A stretch of DNA of 64,000 nucleotides, from positions 2,604,001 through 2,668,000 of the forward strand of contig JAMWBK010000003.1 in assembly GCA_029953675.1 (NCBI GenBank), written 5' to 3'. Below, piece after piece: positions 9,967 to 20,505 of the stretch (positions within the stretch are counted from its first letter, which is position 1; each line of letters begins with the position of its first letter). The position numbers and the translations under genes are program-made. Source of the DNA: Rhodosorus marinus. Lineage: Eukaryota > Rhodophyta > Stylonematophyceae > Stylonematales > Stylonemataceae. The notes under the pieces were generated by a model, which had not been told where the DNA came from, did no database searches, and saw only the letters and a list, made by a program, of their open reading frames with translations.

Positions 9967-11540
9967 TCCTCCCCCTCAGACAAGTATCCAACTTCAAACC
10001 GCTCAAGGTTGCGAGGTGTTTCATCCGTCTACCTGTGATCGCCTTTCTTAGGCGGTCAGCGATCATGTGTTCTGTCGGGCAGTATTCTATCTTCAAGTTC
10101 CCCTGTTGGGTTTGATCCTTGAGCCATAGTTGCTTGATCTCCGAGTGTTTTGTTCTAGGAGTCACTCACTCGGTTTTTACCAACGCCAAGGCCCCACTAT
10201 TGTCCATTCCTATGCGGGGTGTCTGAGTCACTTCGCCCAAATCATTTAAGAGGTTGTATGCCCATATAGCGTCTCGACCTCCTTCATTCGCCGCGATCAG
10301 TTCCGCTTCGCAAGTTGACTGAGAAACGACGCTCTGTTTCTTAGATCCCCAGTTGATCAGATTTCCACCATACAAAGTTGCGTAGCCTGTCACCGATGTT
10401 CTGCCACGTTCGTTTCCGAAACTCGCGTCACTGTAAGTAACGACTTCAGGCGTCGAAACTTTACCATACTTGAGTTCTGCATTTGTCGTTGTACCAATGT
10501 ATCTGCACAGGTGCATGAGGTTCTTCCATGCTTGTTCTGTGGGTGATGCCACTGTTTGCGCTAAATACCTCACTTGCGAAGCTCAGATCTGGTCGAGTCA
10601 TAGTTGCCAAATATAGGGCCTTTCCTACCAGTGCTCGATACTGGTCCACCTGTTGAATTTCCTTTCCCTCATCCGCACCTGCCAGGTTTCCTGCGTCGAG
10701 GGGTGTACTAACATATCGGCCTACCCCCGCTCCGTTGTAGATTTGTTGAGCTAATCCTGGCTGGCTCAACTTCAGCACACCGCGTTCCCGGTCGTACCAT
10801 AATCTCACACCTAGCAGGTCTCTGACCTCACCCAGTTCCTTCACTGGGAATTGCGCCTTGATGAGCCCCATAACTCGATCAATGTCCTTGATAACCGGTG
10901 CTGCTACCAAGAGGTCGTCTACGTATACTGATATTCCTCCTCTGTACCACAACGGAGAGTAATAGTCGAAGACTGCTGGATCGGACTACTGGTGCATATA
11001 CCTCCATAAAGTCCACACCTGGCCTCTGGAGGAAACCCTTCACCACCAATCGCGCCTTTCGTTTGGTGAGTGTCCCCGAAGCATCTCTCTTCGTTGTGAA
11101 GACCCACTTTGTAGCCAAGGGTCTTCTTCCGTCCGGTAGTTCTGAGAACTGCCAGGTGCCCGATCGCTCAAGGACTTTCACTTCCTCATTCACCGCAGCT
11201 CTCCACACCTCCCCGTCAACTCCATTGGTGGCTGCTTGATATGTGCCTGGGTAGACCGCCTCTGCATTTAGGACTTCCGATTGATAGATGTGAGCCAATG
11301 AGGCTTCTTGATTGTCCTCTTGCTTCTTCTTGGCTCTACTCCCTGTTCCGATTGATAGATGTGAGCCAATGAGGCTTCTTGATTGTCCTCTTGCTTCTTC
11401 TTGGCTCTACTCCCTGTTCCGATGTCAGTTCTGCTTCTGCTGCACCGTCTTCTTCCTCCACTGGTCCATTTTCTATTTCTATCAGGTGAGAAAGGACAAC
11501 AGAAAATGACAGCGTACAGGAATGCTATTAGCCGACTTTC
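9967..11540 (-). pseudogene. Ty1-copia pol (integrase end, RT, RNase H), degenerate
   Basis: Minus-strand order from 11540: a linker rich in basic residues (RRSKRTIKKPHWL), the RVT_2 start (ATKWVFTTKRDASGTL..KARLVVKGF), the catalytic YVDDLLVA near 10905-10930, then RNase H (VVTYSDASFGNERGRTSVTG, CEAELIAANEG) and the C-terminal ADRLRKAITG near 10030-10060. It is broken in several ways: about 100 codons are missing between LLLSVV and YVDD, a frameshift or stop separates RNase H from its C-terminus near 10165, and a 71-bp duplication shifts the 5' part. The order RT-RNase H after integrase is that of copia, not gypsy. It ends at the polypurine tract and LTR. Confidence 0.82.
11279..11420. repeat. 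Exact 71-bp tandem duplication inside copia pol
   Basis: Two head-to-tail copies, 11279-11349 and 11350-11420, each starting GATTGATAGATGTGAGCC, with no mismatch that I can see. Because 71 is not a multiple of three, the duplication shifts the reading frame of the element. Confidence 0.93.
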
Positions 11541-12015
11541 TGTCACTACTGGATAAGTCCTTTGGTTGCATACTGCGGTTCTTCAACGTTTCTCCCCACG
11601 TGAACTCAAATCTGTTTGTTGTACCATTCTTAAGGTGAAAAGGAGATGAAGGATTTTAGCATTGTTTGCATATGCACCCCTTCGATGTAGTTTTTTCGTA
11701 CTATTTAATGGGCATTTGACCTGCTCCAGAGAGAGCAGAAGGGTGGCATGGAAAAGCGTTAAAACGGGAACTCAAGTGAAATGGTACGCGTGTCGGTTCA
11801 TGTTCATCGTACCGTCAAGCTCCTAGCCTGGCAGCCATCGTGGAAGAGCAGAGATCTTTAAGAAGAGTCTGATAACCTCTCCAAGTGGTGCTTACAGGAC
11901 CGCGACTATTCTATTCACATCATGAGATCGAAGGAGGGTTTTCGTTGAGTCCGCGGGTGTGGCTTTGAACTGCGAACGCTGTTTCCGAGTGTTCGTGTGG
12001 TGGAGGCAGGAAAGG
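11541..12015. other. Gene-free stretch upstream of the TKL kinase
   Basis: No coding frame of note. It should contain the promoter of the kinase starting at 12016; I see no unambiguous TATA box. The open frame extends upstream to a GTG at 11959, but the first ATG is 12016. Confidence 0.4.
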
Positions 12016-12900
12016 ATGGCAGATCGTGAGGTAGAAAAGGGGAGTTTGCTGCCATCTGCTGTCTCTGATGAGAGAGGGCAATGGGACGCGATCGACCCGG
12101 ATGACATTTTGCTATCGAATGAGTTGCTTGGGAAAGGGGCGTTCAGCGAGGTGGTTGCCGGTCTTTGGGGAGGTACACCCGTGGCAGTCAAGAAAACGGA
12201 GGAGACTGGCGTGGAAGAATTTCATCGCGAGCAGGAAACTTTATGTGCGCTGAGGCATCCCAACATAGTTTTGCTTCTTGGGGTCGTTCCCTCCCGCTTG
12301 TGGATTGTTTTCGAGAGGCTTGGTGGCAAGGTAGACGTGGAAATGGTTGCGAAGAATTTCTTGACAGTAACTACTGTGGCTTGTGACGTTGCAAAGGCTA
12401 TGGCGTACGCACACAGTCGAGGCGTAATCCACAGAGATATCAAGCCGTCGAACTTGCTAGAGGACGGAAGAGGTGCGTACAAAGTCTCGGATTGGGGACT
12501 GAGTCGATTTATCGACACTGAGCGCAGAATGTCCGGAGACACGGGCACGTATTCCTTCATGGCGCCGGAAGTGATAAAGTCAGAACGCTACGGATCTAAA
12601 TGCGACGTTTATTCTTATGGAATATTAATGTGGACATTGCTTACTGGAAAGACAGTACCCTATCCCGTCTTCACACCGGAACAAGCAGCCGATGGAGTTG
12701 CGAAGAATGTCCTCCGGCCGGAACTACCAACCCATGTCAACCCGGATTTCACAAAGCTCATGCAGTCTTGTTGGGACAATGAACCGTCGAGTCGACCGGA
12801 TTTCAGGGAAATTGCCACCAAAATAATTGCCATAGATGCGGAGTCGAAAATGAGGAAGAAGGAAAAGCTGCCGAAGAAAAAAAGCTCTTTCTGGGGGTAA
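12016..12900 (+). CDS. TKL-type protein kinase (small, single domain)
   Basis: Intronless 294-aa protein consisting of little more than a kinase domain. The Gly-rich loop GKGAFSEVVAGLWGG, ATP-anchoring Lys in VAVKK, catalytic loop HRDIKPSN, APE motif in SFMAPEV, and CDVYSYGILMWTLLTG place it with tyrosine-kinase-like (Raf/MLK/CTR1-type) Ser/Thr kinases. Instead of DFG it has DWG (KVSDWGLSRF), rarer but compatible with activity because the metal-binding Asp is kept. The C-lobe ends with the TKL/TK signature SCWDNEPSSRPDF, followed by a short basic tail. No transmembrane or regulatory domain is visible, so the pathway cannot be assigned. The start is the first in-frame ATG. Confidence 0.88.
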   Translation: MADREVEKGSLLPSAVSDERGQWDAIDPDDILLSNELLGKGAFSEVVAGLWGGTPVAVKKTEETGVEEFHREQETLCALRHPNIVLLLGVVPSRLWIVFERLGGKVDVEMVAKNFLTVTTVACDVAKAMAYAHSRGVIHRDIKPSNLLEDGRGAYKVSDWGLSRFIDTERRMSGDTGTYSFMAPEVIKSERYGSKCDVYSYGILMWTLLTGKTVPYPVFTPEQAADGVAKNVLRPELPTHVNPDFTKLMQSCWDNEPSSRPDFREIATKIIAIDAESKMRKKEKLPKKKSSFWG

Positions 12901-13390
12901 GCCGTGTAGAACACTTTGAATGCAACAACTGCTTGCGGGTTTTCACTACAACTTGAGATATCGGGAAACCGTGCGCGCGCGTGGGGTGGCGGGCTGGGTG
13001 GGTAGTGGGAGAGCACCTTTTATTATTTCTAGTTGCTTCCCATCCCACAGCTGTAAATGATCTCGGTCACGGTCCAATTGTATCCATGTGCATGATGCTG
13101 GCACGAGGAACGATTTAAACCAGAGAGCTGAGTTCTAGAGAGAAACGGATTGAGGGCGCTGTCAGTCACTCCAACACTTCTTAATCTGTGCATCAACCAT
13201 CTAGAGAAGCAGTTCATCCGAGAGAGTGAGGAAAACATCAGTCTTGAAAGCTGGTTCGGTAATCGGCAGTGTCTACGCTCGCAAATAAAATATGTCGCCT
13301 GCCGGTAAACAGGCAGTGAGAAAGTGCTTGCGCACGTGCCTGTTCACGCGAAAACCTACAGCGAAAAGAGCGGGCAAGGGTGCGAAATAC
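12901..13390. other. Gene-free stretch
   Basis: 3' flank of the TKL kinase. It contains a short alternating GCGCGCGCG run near 12973-12981. No coding frame supported. Confidence 0.4.
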
Positions 13391-13866
13391 CAGCTGGGGC
13401 AAGCTGATGGTGAAAGGACCAGAATTACCACTCTCATTCCACCAGCCAGGAGCCCGATCAAAATTGCACCTGCAGGAGACTAGCTGACGGTGAAAGGACC
13501 AGAATGACCGCGCTCATACCACTAGCCAGGAGCCCGATCAAAGCTTCCAAGCATCAGCGTTTTAAACCGGCGGCCGATCAATCCTTCCCAATTCAGTGGA
13601 ATCCAACGAGCGTTAGCTTGTAGGAATAAGCAGCTGGTAACAAAATCCGGGCACATATGCTTGTTGCGAAAATCCATAGCGACCAAAGCAGGCGAAGGCT
13701 GCGAAATACGAGCTGGAGGCAAGCTGACGGTGAAAGGACCAGAATCACCACGCTCATACCACTACCCGGGAGCCCGATCAAAATTTTCCAAGTATCAGTG
13801 TTTTGCACCGGAGGCCGATAAATCCTACCCCATCCCGTGGAATCCAACAAGCGTTAGCTTGTTGGA
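13390..13866. repeat. Interspersed direct repeats (about 65 bp core, about 145 bp extended unit)
   Basis: The core AGCTGA(C/T)GGTGAAAGGACC...GAGCCCGATCAAA occurs three times, at about 13399-13463, 13481-13541 and 13722-13782. The second and third copies extend into a shared tail (CAAG(C/T)ATCAG(C/T)GTTTT, CCGATCAATCC or CCGATAAATCC, GTGGAATCCAAC(G/A)AGCGTTAGCTTG), making units of about 145 bp. No protein is encoded. This could be a non-autonomous element or decayed minisatellite. Confidence 0.8.
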
Positions 13867-15348
13867 ATATTGGAACCGTCCCCATTCTTTGTTATTTTCC
13901 TTTTCCTGTTTTGCAACTGTCAGTAAAAACGAGATAATCGCGACCAGTACAATTGTCTTTTCTGTTTCTCCGTTCAATGTCCTCCTATTTCGTTTGGAAT
14001 CCCCCCTACCATGACTCAACCGCGGGGTCTGACGCTAATCATTATTTGGTTATAATCCAAAACACTATATATCACAGCCCAAGTCCGTGGCCATCAAAAC
14101 AAAAACAAAAAACAAACACACACATACAACAACAGAATGTCGTTCACGAACCCCAGGCTCCCCCGTTCTCCCCACAATCACGCAGGAACGAAGCTGCCAA
14201 AAAATCAAAAAATCCAAATAACTTCCTTACTCCTCTTGGGCGGCCGTACAACAAGTGAAATCCTCAAAAAAAAGGATCGCTGACAGTCCCCATGAACGAA
14301 TAGAGATCTAGTAAAAATAGTTCAAGAGCGGATTTTCTTCCAATTTGTTCAAAAACAATGAACCAGTGTTTCTATAACAGATAGTTCAAGTGCGGATTTT
14401 GTTCCAATTCGTTCAAAAACAATGAACCAATGTTTCTAGCGTAGAACAACGTCCGCACTAAACTTTGGCTGAAAATATTCATTATTCAATTAGCTTTCGT
14501 AGATGTATTTTTAGAACCCGGATGGTTGAAAAAGTGACAAAATATATTGATGTATAGAGCAATAATATTCTAATATATAGTAATTATATTCTATGATTTA
14601 ATAACTTAGAGAAAACATAGTATATTAATGTCAAAAATATAGATATTATTTCTAAACGGGCGTTGACAGCCATTTATGCGGACAATCTGCAAGAGAGGTG
14701 CCAATGGTTATGCGTTTTCCTCCTTTACAGTTTTATTTCAGGAAAACCAAAAACCACTAACGATTGGTTTACATGTGGGCTGCCAATTGTTGACGAAACG
14801 TGGGTGACGCTTAAAATATCGTATTTATAGTATTTTGTTGTTATACATGAATGCTTTGTTTCTTCTGCAGATAATTGAGTATAAACTTCTTTAATATATA
14901 TTGAGTGGGTAGAAATATGGTAAACAATAAGGTATGTTTTGTATAGGAGTATCAAAAGATAAATATGTGTCTAAATGTCATATCCGTCTTTCATGGATTG
15001 TTGTTGGGCTCACTCTTGATGATCGATTTTCGAAGCCCTTGCAAAACGCCTACGGAATCGTTTTCGAGGTTCCACCTTTTCGCCTTTGTTTTTGGACTGC
15101 ATATCCTGGGTTGGGAGGAGGGGGGAATTGGCAGAGAAGAGCGGCCCCAACACCTACCGACAGTCAAGAAGTCAAAATTTGATGGGTACCGACATCCTTC
15201 TTGCGCGCAAGTATTTGTTGCCTATATATGTACCTGTTCGAGGACTACTCAGATGAAAAAGTTGGAAAATGGCCCTAGCAGGTACTCGAGCGAGACTTGG
15301 GAACGTAAGGGACACTAGAAAGGCGAATACAATTCATGAGCAGTGCAT
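13867..15348. other. Gene-free, AT-rich stretch with a small tandem repeat
   Basis: AT-rich from about 14260 to 14960, with no supported gene. Two 64-bp tandem copies (14317-14380 and 14381-14440) start ATAGTTCAAG(A/T)GCGGATTTT and end AATGAACCA(G/A)TGTTTCTA. The last few hundred bases are the cyclin promoter. A 117-codon open frame from 14965 has no recognisable features and I do not call it. Confidence 0.5.
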
Positions 15349-15356
15349 ATGGATAA
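15336..15356 (+). promoter_or_regulatory. Possible short upstream ORF overlapping the cyclin start
   Basis: An ATG at 15336 opens a six-codon frame (MSSAYG, stop at 15354-15356) that overlaps the cyclin ATG at 15349 in another frame. If it lies in the mRNA it could damp initiation at the cyclin start. Transcript start unknown. Confidence 0.25.
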
Positions 15357-15921
15357 CGTAGGACTGTATGATTCCCCGACTGGGTCGTTGGATTCACACT
15401 TTGACACGGATGATGGGGCCAACTCACTCAATGGCTATACTTTGAAGCGAGCGATAAGTCGGGAGATGGAGGCCTTCTGCTATATGAATGATGACCTGGA
15501 GAGTGGGCACTCCTGCAAGGGCGATTTTGAAGTGTTTTCGGCTGGTAAGACTTCAGCGTTGCCGTTGAAGAGGTTTGTCGAGAGGATGATGAAGTATATC
15601 TCCTGCTCCAATTCGGCATATGTTGTTGCCTTTTGCTACATTCACAGAATCATGGATCGCCAGAAAGACCTTAGAATCTGTCCTCATAATTCTGAGAATC
15701 TGCTGTTCGCGGCGACAGTGACTGCCGTAAAGTACTTGGAGGATCGTGTGCACACAAACGCGTTCTACGCGAAGGTTGGGGGCCTCAGCGGGTACACGGA
15801 AATGAATCGGCTTGAATTCCAGTTTTTGAAATTGATGAACTTCGACCTTGCCGTCCCCGCGGAGGAATACCGCACCATGGAGAGCTACCTTTGCGGCGTC
15901 GGCGCAAAAGAGCTCTATTAG
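15349..15921 (+). CDS. PHO80-type (P/U-type) cyclin
   Basis: Intronless, 190 aa. The middle holds a compact cyclin box of the PHO80/PCL/CYCU class: a KRFVERMMKYISCSNSAYVVAF helix, YIHRIMDRQ, the NLLFAATVTAVKYLEDRVHTNAFYAKVGG helix-turn typical of this family, then EMNRLEFQFLKLMNFDLAV. In yeast such cyclins activate PHO85-type CDKs in phosphate signalling; plant U-type cyclins bind CDKA. The acidic N-terminus (residues 1-60) is not conserved. The first ATG in this frame is at 15349. A second, diverged cyclin of the same class lies at 24192-24866 on the other strand. Confidence 0.85.
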   Translation: MDNVGLYDSPTGSLDSHFDTDDGANSLNGYTLKRAISREMEAFCYMNDDLESGHSCKGDFEVFSAGKTSALPLKRFVERMMKYISCSNSAYVVAFCYIHRIMDRQKDLRICPHNSENLLFAATVTAVKYLEDRVHTNAFYAKVGGLSGYTEMNRLEFQFLKLMNFDLAVPAEEYRTMESYLCGVGAKELY

Positions 15922-16939
15922 AGACCAAATGCTGATCGAGCATATCTACACATACTAGGATCAATAAAACTACATATTTATCTTCTGAACGAAGATGACG
16001 CGCTGTCTACCCACAACAAAGTGCCTAGCAACTACGTCAGCTTGCTTGACTGAGTTGAGCTGGTTTGCCTACTGCTGCGATTAAGATGAGTTCGGCTAGT
16101 AGCTGTGATGCTGCGATTGGTTGTCCTGCGATGTATATCGTTGTTGGTGTGCTGTTCAAGATCGGCAATATACTGGTCATGCTGCTTCATTGTACTTTCG
16201 TGCTTGAGTAACGACACTAGATGGCGACCACACTCATGCTCAATTTCTAGTGTTCAACTCAAAGACAAAACTAGGGCGTAAAATCATTATTTAGATAGAG
16301 GCTCTAATTATTTCCATTATACAAATAAGATTAGTCTGAACGTCCTCAAAATACTGCCAACAAAGTCTCAGGTTTTCATCTATCTACACCAATCCAAAAG
16401 GATCACCTTTTTTTTTTCCTAAAGATTCAAAAAAAAGAGGGCTTTCAGCTTTCAAGTTCACATTTCTCGACCCCCCCTCCAATCATATGACCACTATTGG
16501 GTGCCTAAATTATGTCTCCGTTGTCATTGTTTTTTTCGAAGAATAACAATCGGGCGGTAGCAATTCCTTTTTCTCGAATATTTTGGAAGGTGAATGAGGG
16601 GGCCCTGTGATCTCCGGAACGTTGTATTGGTGAAGAATTACTGAATGTTTGTTTTGGGAACATTGGACTGTTTTAGCGGGGCCCAATAAATTCTTTTAGT
16701 AAAGGATAAAAGCCTCAGATTGTGGTCATTAGCTTCTTCGAGAGCGGTTTTTGCTTTTTTCGGCAGTTTCGTGGATGCCAAAGAGACGCAGAGTTCCTCG
16801 CTGGGGAGGGAGGAGAGATGGAGCATGTCTTGAGACGATTGCGAAGGAGTTCCTTGTAGCGTTCTTCTTTTTGATTTTGCTTTATTCTAGGTGCAACATC
16901 CAAAGACAGATTGTTTGAGAAAATTGGAAGGAATTCACT
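15922..16939. other. Gene-free stretch between cyclin and DXR
   Basis: No coding frame supported on either strand. It should contain the cyclin 3' end and the DXR promoter. Several T-rich runs (16410-16440) and a C run (16474-16480) are the only notable features. Confidence 0.45.
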
Positions 16940-18403
16940 ATGAATTTTGAGTTGGCTTTTGGGATTTCGTCCATAGGGACTGGGTCCAAGCCACGCGGGC
17001 TGACGGGCCGTACCAGGCATGGAAAGAGGGGGTTGGTGTCTATGAGTCAGAACAAGGCGCCTCATGCTGCGCCATTGAGCGAAGTTACGATGGATAACTT
17101 TAAGAGGAAGATCAACCTGCTCGGTTCAACGGGTTCTATCGGGACTCAAACTCTTGACATTGTGGAGGAGAGGCCAGAGAACTTTGAGGTTGAGGCGCTG
17201 GCCGCCGGATCCAATGTTGAGATGCTTGTGGAACAAGCTGTGAAGTTCAATGCTAAATTGGTTTGCGTCCGCGATGAGGCGAAGTATAGTGAATTGAAGG
17301 AGGCCCTCGAGAGCGCAGGATGGAAGGGTGATGTCGTAGCAGGGGAACAGGGAGTGGTAGAGGCGGCCAGGTATGGAGATGCGGATGTTGTCGTAACTGG
17401 CATTGTTGGTTGTGCTGGGCTTCTGCCAACAATTGCTGCTATTGAATCAGGAAAGGACATTGCACTAGCCAACAAGGAAACTCTAATCGCCGGCGGCCCC
17501 GTCGTTGTGCCTTTGCTGAAGAAGAACAATGTCAACATGACTCCAGCGGATTCGGAACATTCAGCCATCTTCCAGTGTCTGCAAGGCCGTCATGATGGAA
17601 CGCTCCTGAAAAAGATTCTTCTCACTGCCTCCGGCGGAGCTTTCCGGGACTGGAAGGCTGAAGATCTGAAGAACGTCACAGTGCAGGACGCATTGAAGCA
17701 CCCCAACTGGGACATGGGTGCCAAGATTACCATCGACTCGGCCACCTTGATGAACAAAGGATTGGAAGTAATCGAAGCACATTATCTTTTCGGTGTTGAT
17801 TATGATGACATTGAGGTCGTTGTCCACCCGCAGAGCATTATTCATTCCATGGTGGAGTTTGGAGATACATCAGTTATTGGCCAACTTGGTTGGCCGGACA
17901 TGAGACTCCCGATCGTCTACGCACTGTCATGGCCCTACAGATTGGACATGAAATACGACAGATTGGATCTTGTGAAGCTCGGGTCGCTCACTTTCCGTGA
18001 ACCGGACAGGAAGAAGTATCCAGCTCTGGATCTTTCTTATGCCGCAGGTATGACTGTTTCCCTTCTCTCAGCGACTCCCTTTGCTTCATTCGCATTTACA
18101 AAATGAGGCGTATCTCAGTAGTTTTCAGTCATCCTGACTTGCGTCTTTTGCGTTATCTCCGTGAATGAATTTACAGGCCGAGCTGCTGGTACGATGCCAT
18201 GTGTTCTGAACGCTGCGAACGAAGCTGCTGTTGAGCTATTCCGAGCGGAGAAGATTCATTATTTGGACATGCCCAAGGTGCTTGAATCAGTGATGGAGAG
18301 ACACAAGTCTGAATGGAAAGAAAACCCTACATTGGAGGACATTGTAGCTTTCGACAAGCTTGCCCGAGTTCATGCGAAAGAATTCATTGCCGTCCCTCTG
18401 TGA
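16940..18403 (+). CDS. dxr: 1-deoxy-D-xylulose 5-phosphate reductoisomerase (plastid MEP pathway)
   Basis: Converts DXP to MEP with NADPH, the first committed step of plastid isoprenoid synthesis. Two exons, 16940-18047 and 18177-18403, joined across a 129-nt GT-AG intron so that DLSYAAG continues to [15 protein letters not shown]; 444 aa, the usual plant length. Residues 1-50 look like a transit peptide (basic, Ser/Thr/Gly rich). The NADPH-binding GSTGSIG is at 62-68, followed by [11 protein letters not shown], the metal-binding [49 protein letters not shown] split across the active-site loop, [12 protein letters not shown] and [11 protein letters not shown]. All expected catalytic residues appear to be present. 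The ATG at 16940 is the first in frame. Confidence 0.97.
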
Positions 18404-18765
18404 CCCCTAACCTGACCACAGTTAACGTACATAAAGAATTTACTTGATGACTCAATTCAGTCGACAACTCATGGTTACCGAGCTTCACGTGTTGAGCATT
18501 GTTCAACAATAGGTTTGGTGCTGTCCTGCATGCAGGGGTACCTGGAACCAACTACTCGATATACAACGCTTTCGACATGCATCCGAGGCAATAGGTTTGG
18601 TGCTGTCCTGCAAGCAGGGGTACCTTGAACCAACGATTCGAGATAATCTGTGGAATGTACATGCCGGCCACTGCGAGCAGATGCGTGTGACAGTAGCTAG
18701 TCGCTTGAAGCTTACTAGCCTTTTCAGCCGAAGCCCCTTTTCCAGTGTCCTCGCATTGGGATACA
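18404..18765. repeat. Short intergenic stretch with a tandem pair (82-bp spacing)
   Basis: Two near-identical ~55-bp segments start CAATAGGTTTGGTGCTGTCC at 18507 and 18589 and run through GCAGGGGTACC(T/)TGGAACCAAC. They lie between the convergent DXR and hydrolase genes. No coding content. Confidence 0.8.
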
Positions 18766-19807
18766 TCAACTCTTTACCTCGTTCAGAACAGGAGCGAGTC
18801 TGCTGCACAGTGTTTCCGCCACCTCTTTCCACCTCCGAGTTAGCATGACGTCATGCGGAAACGCTTTCAGTATCTCTGGACTTGTGTTGAAAAACTTCCC
18901 TAGCTCCTCGATGCCTTCACTGTCAACAATGTAGTCGTTTTCCGCACCGAAAACGAAGACTTCGGTGGCATCGCTATCCATAGAAACAAGAGCAAGACGA
19001 CCTAAGCTGTTATTTCACGGCCAACGGAGGCGTTCTGTGCAACATGCGCAAGGAATCCTACCTGTTAAACCAAGACGCACGTCCAGTGGCCTTGTCGGTG
19101 AATTTGTCAGGGAGCTTTGCGTTTGCATCAATGAGATCAATGATTGAGTCCCGGTCTTCGTTAAAATGACGTATGGTTGTTTGGACTAGCTCCTCATCAT
19201 CGTCTGGAGTGAAGAATAACGCTCGTGCGAGATTCAGGTCGCTGGTCACCTTCTTCATGGCAAGCCCAACTACGATGTTCCATGATTCTCTTATTTGTAG
19301 CCGCTGAAGATATCGCTTGGTCATAGGAGAGTTCCCTGAAGGCGGTACAGAGCAGAAGAACGCTATTGCTTTCGCCTTAAGGCCGGCCTCCAAGTATTTC
19401 ATCATGACCAACCCGCCTATTGAATGGACCACAAAGATTGGTGGTCTGTCTGGGCTCAACTGCTGGACAACTTCTAGCATATCATCTACATGGTCTTGGA
19501 GCTTAGGAGTCTTCATCCGATCAGCGAGCGGAGATTTTGAAGTACCACGCAGGGAGATCGCGTGAGATCGGATTCCCTTTTCAGCGAAGAAAGACGAGAA
19601 GTTGTCCCAACACCATGCAGAGTGAAACGATCCGTGAACAAAGATCACGCAGTCCTTAGACCTCTCCCTTTCAAGAGCACTGCTCGGCGATCTGACCTCC
19701 AAACTCACACGTGTACCAAGATCCAATGACCTCGACAGAATCTCTATCCGACAGACGGACAACCCACGTCGGGTACATCTCGTACCAAGCGATGGTACAA
19801 ACGCCAT
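18766..19807 (-). CDS. Alpha/beta-hydrolase fold protein (esterase/lipase-like)
   Basis: Two minus-strand exons, 19807-19062 and 18973-18766, with an 88-nt GT-AG intron that joins ASWFN to SDATEVFVFGAEND; 317 aa. The N-terminus (MAFVPSLGTRCTRRG...) may be a targeting sequence. The oxyanion region is HGSFHSAWCWDNF; the nucleophile elbow is VVHSIGGLV, with Ser as nucleophile and Val in place of the first Gly of GxSxG. The acid is probably the Asp in GAENDYIVD, and the base the His in AFPHDVML. The triad order Ser-Asp-His and the strand pattern are those of the fold; the substrate cannot be told. It converges on DXR. The start is the first ATG; the frame opens upstream only to a TTG. Confidence 0.8.
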
Positions 19808-20505
19808 CCTATTACCTCTCAAGACTGCTCTTCAGCAGCCTGATCTGATCTAGCCCTCAAATTGCCGGGCTGTTATCAAGTGTATACTAAGAGCCTGAAA
19901 CCCCCCTCCACACGCTATCAATATCACCGATCTGCCGCGCAACAAACAGCGGTCTCAAGACTGGTAGGCACACCTTACTCACCACAGCCATGCTCATCTA
20001 GTCAATGCAAATCCAAAGGAATGGAAAGAGTCCCGACTGTTCCGAGTTGGCGAAATCGTTTTCAGGTAATGTCAGGTAGTTACGTACTCGTGGCGCTAGT
20101 CTGTAGGGAGGCAGCTTCGCAGCAAAGGTTACCGATCTGCTATGCTGGTGGGACATGTTAAGATCGTCGCGCGAGGCCGCGAGAGGCTTTGAAGAAGTGC
20201 TTCACGCTGAAGTATCAAGCATCGTGGACCGTAATCTTGTGTGATGGAGGTGGATAGAAGTTGATCTGGAGTGTTACAATTCTGTGGAAAGAAGCGAGGA
20301 CTGAACTGTGGAATCTAAGCAGCAGAGACGGCAACGCTGTGATGAACGCTCAGTGCCTGCGGACGTTAGTACACGAAGTCTGGGGAAAAGCTACGATTCT
20401 TTGATCCCGTGGTAGCATGGAAGTGTTTTGTACTCTCTCAGGATGCACGCTCGGCTTCTGGGGTGTAATGGAGATACTTAAAGAGTTCATACGTAAAAAA
20501 TATTA
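19808..20505. other. Gene-free stretch between hydrolase and desaturase
   Basis: Promoter side of the hydrolase and 3' side of the desaturase. No frame has features of a gene. Confidence 0.4.

Noticed and set aside
14965-15318. 117-codon plus-strand frame upstream of the cyclin
   Set aside because: No motif, ends just before the cyclin and would occupy its promoter; probably chance.
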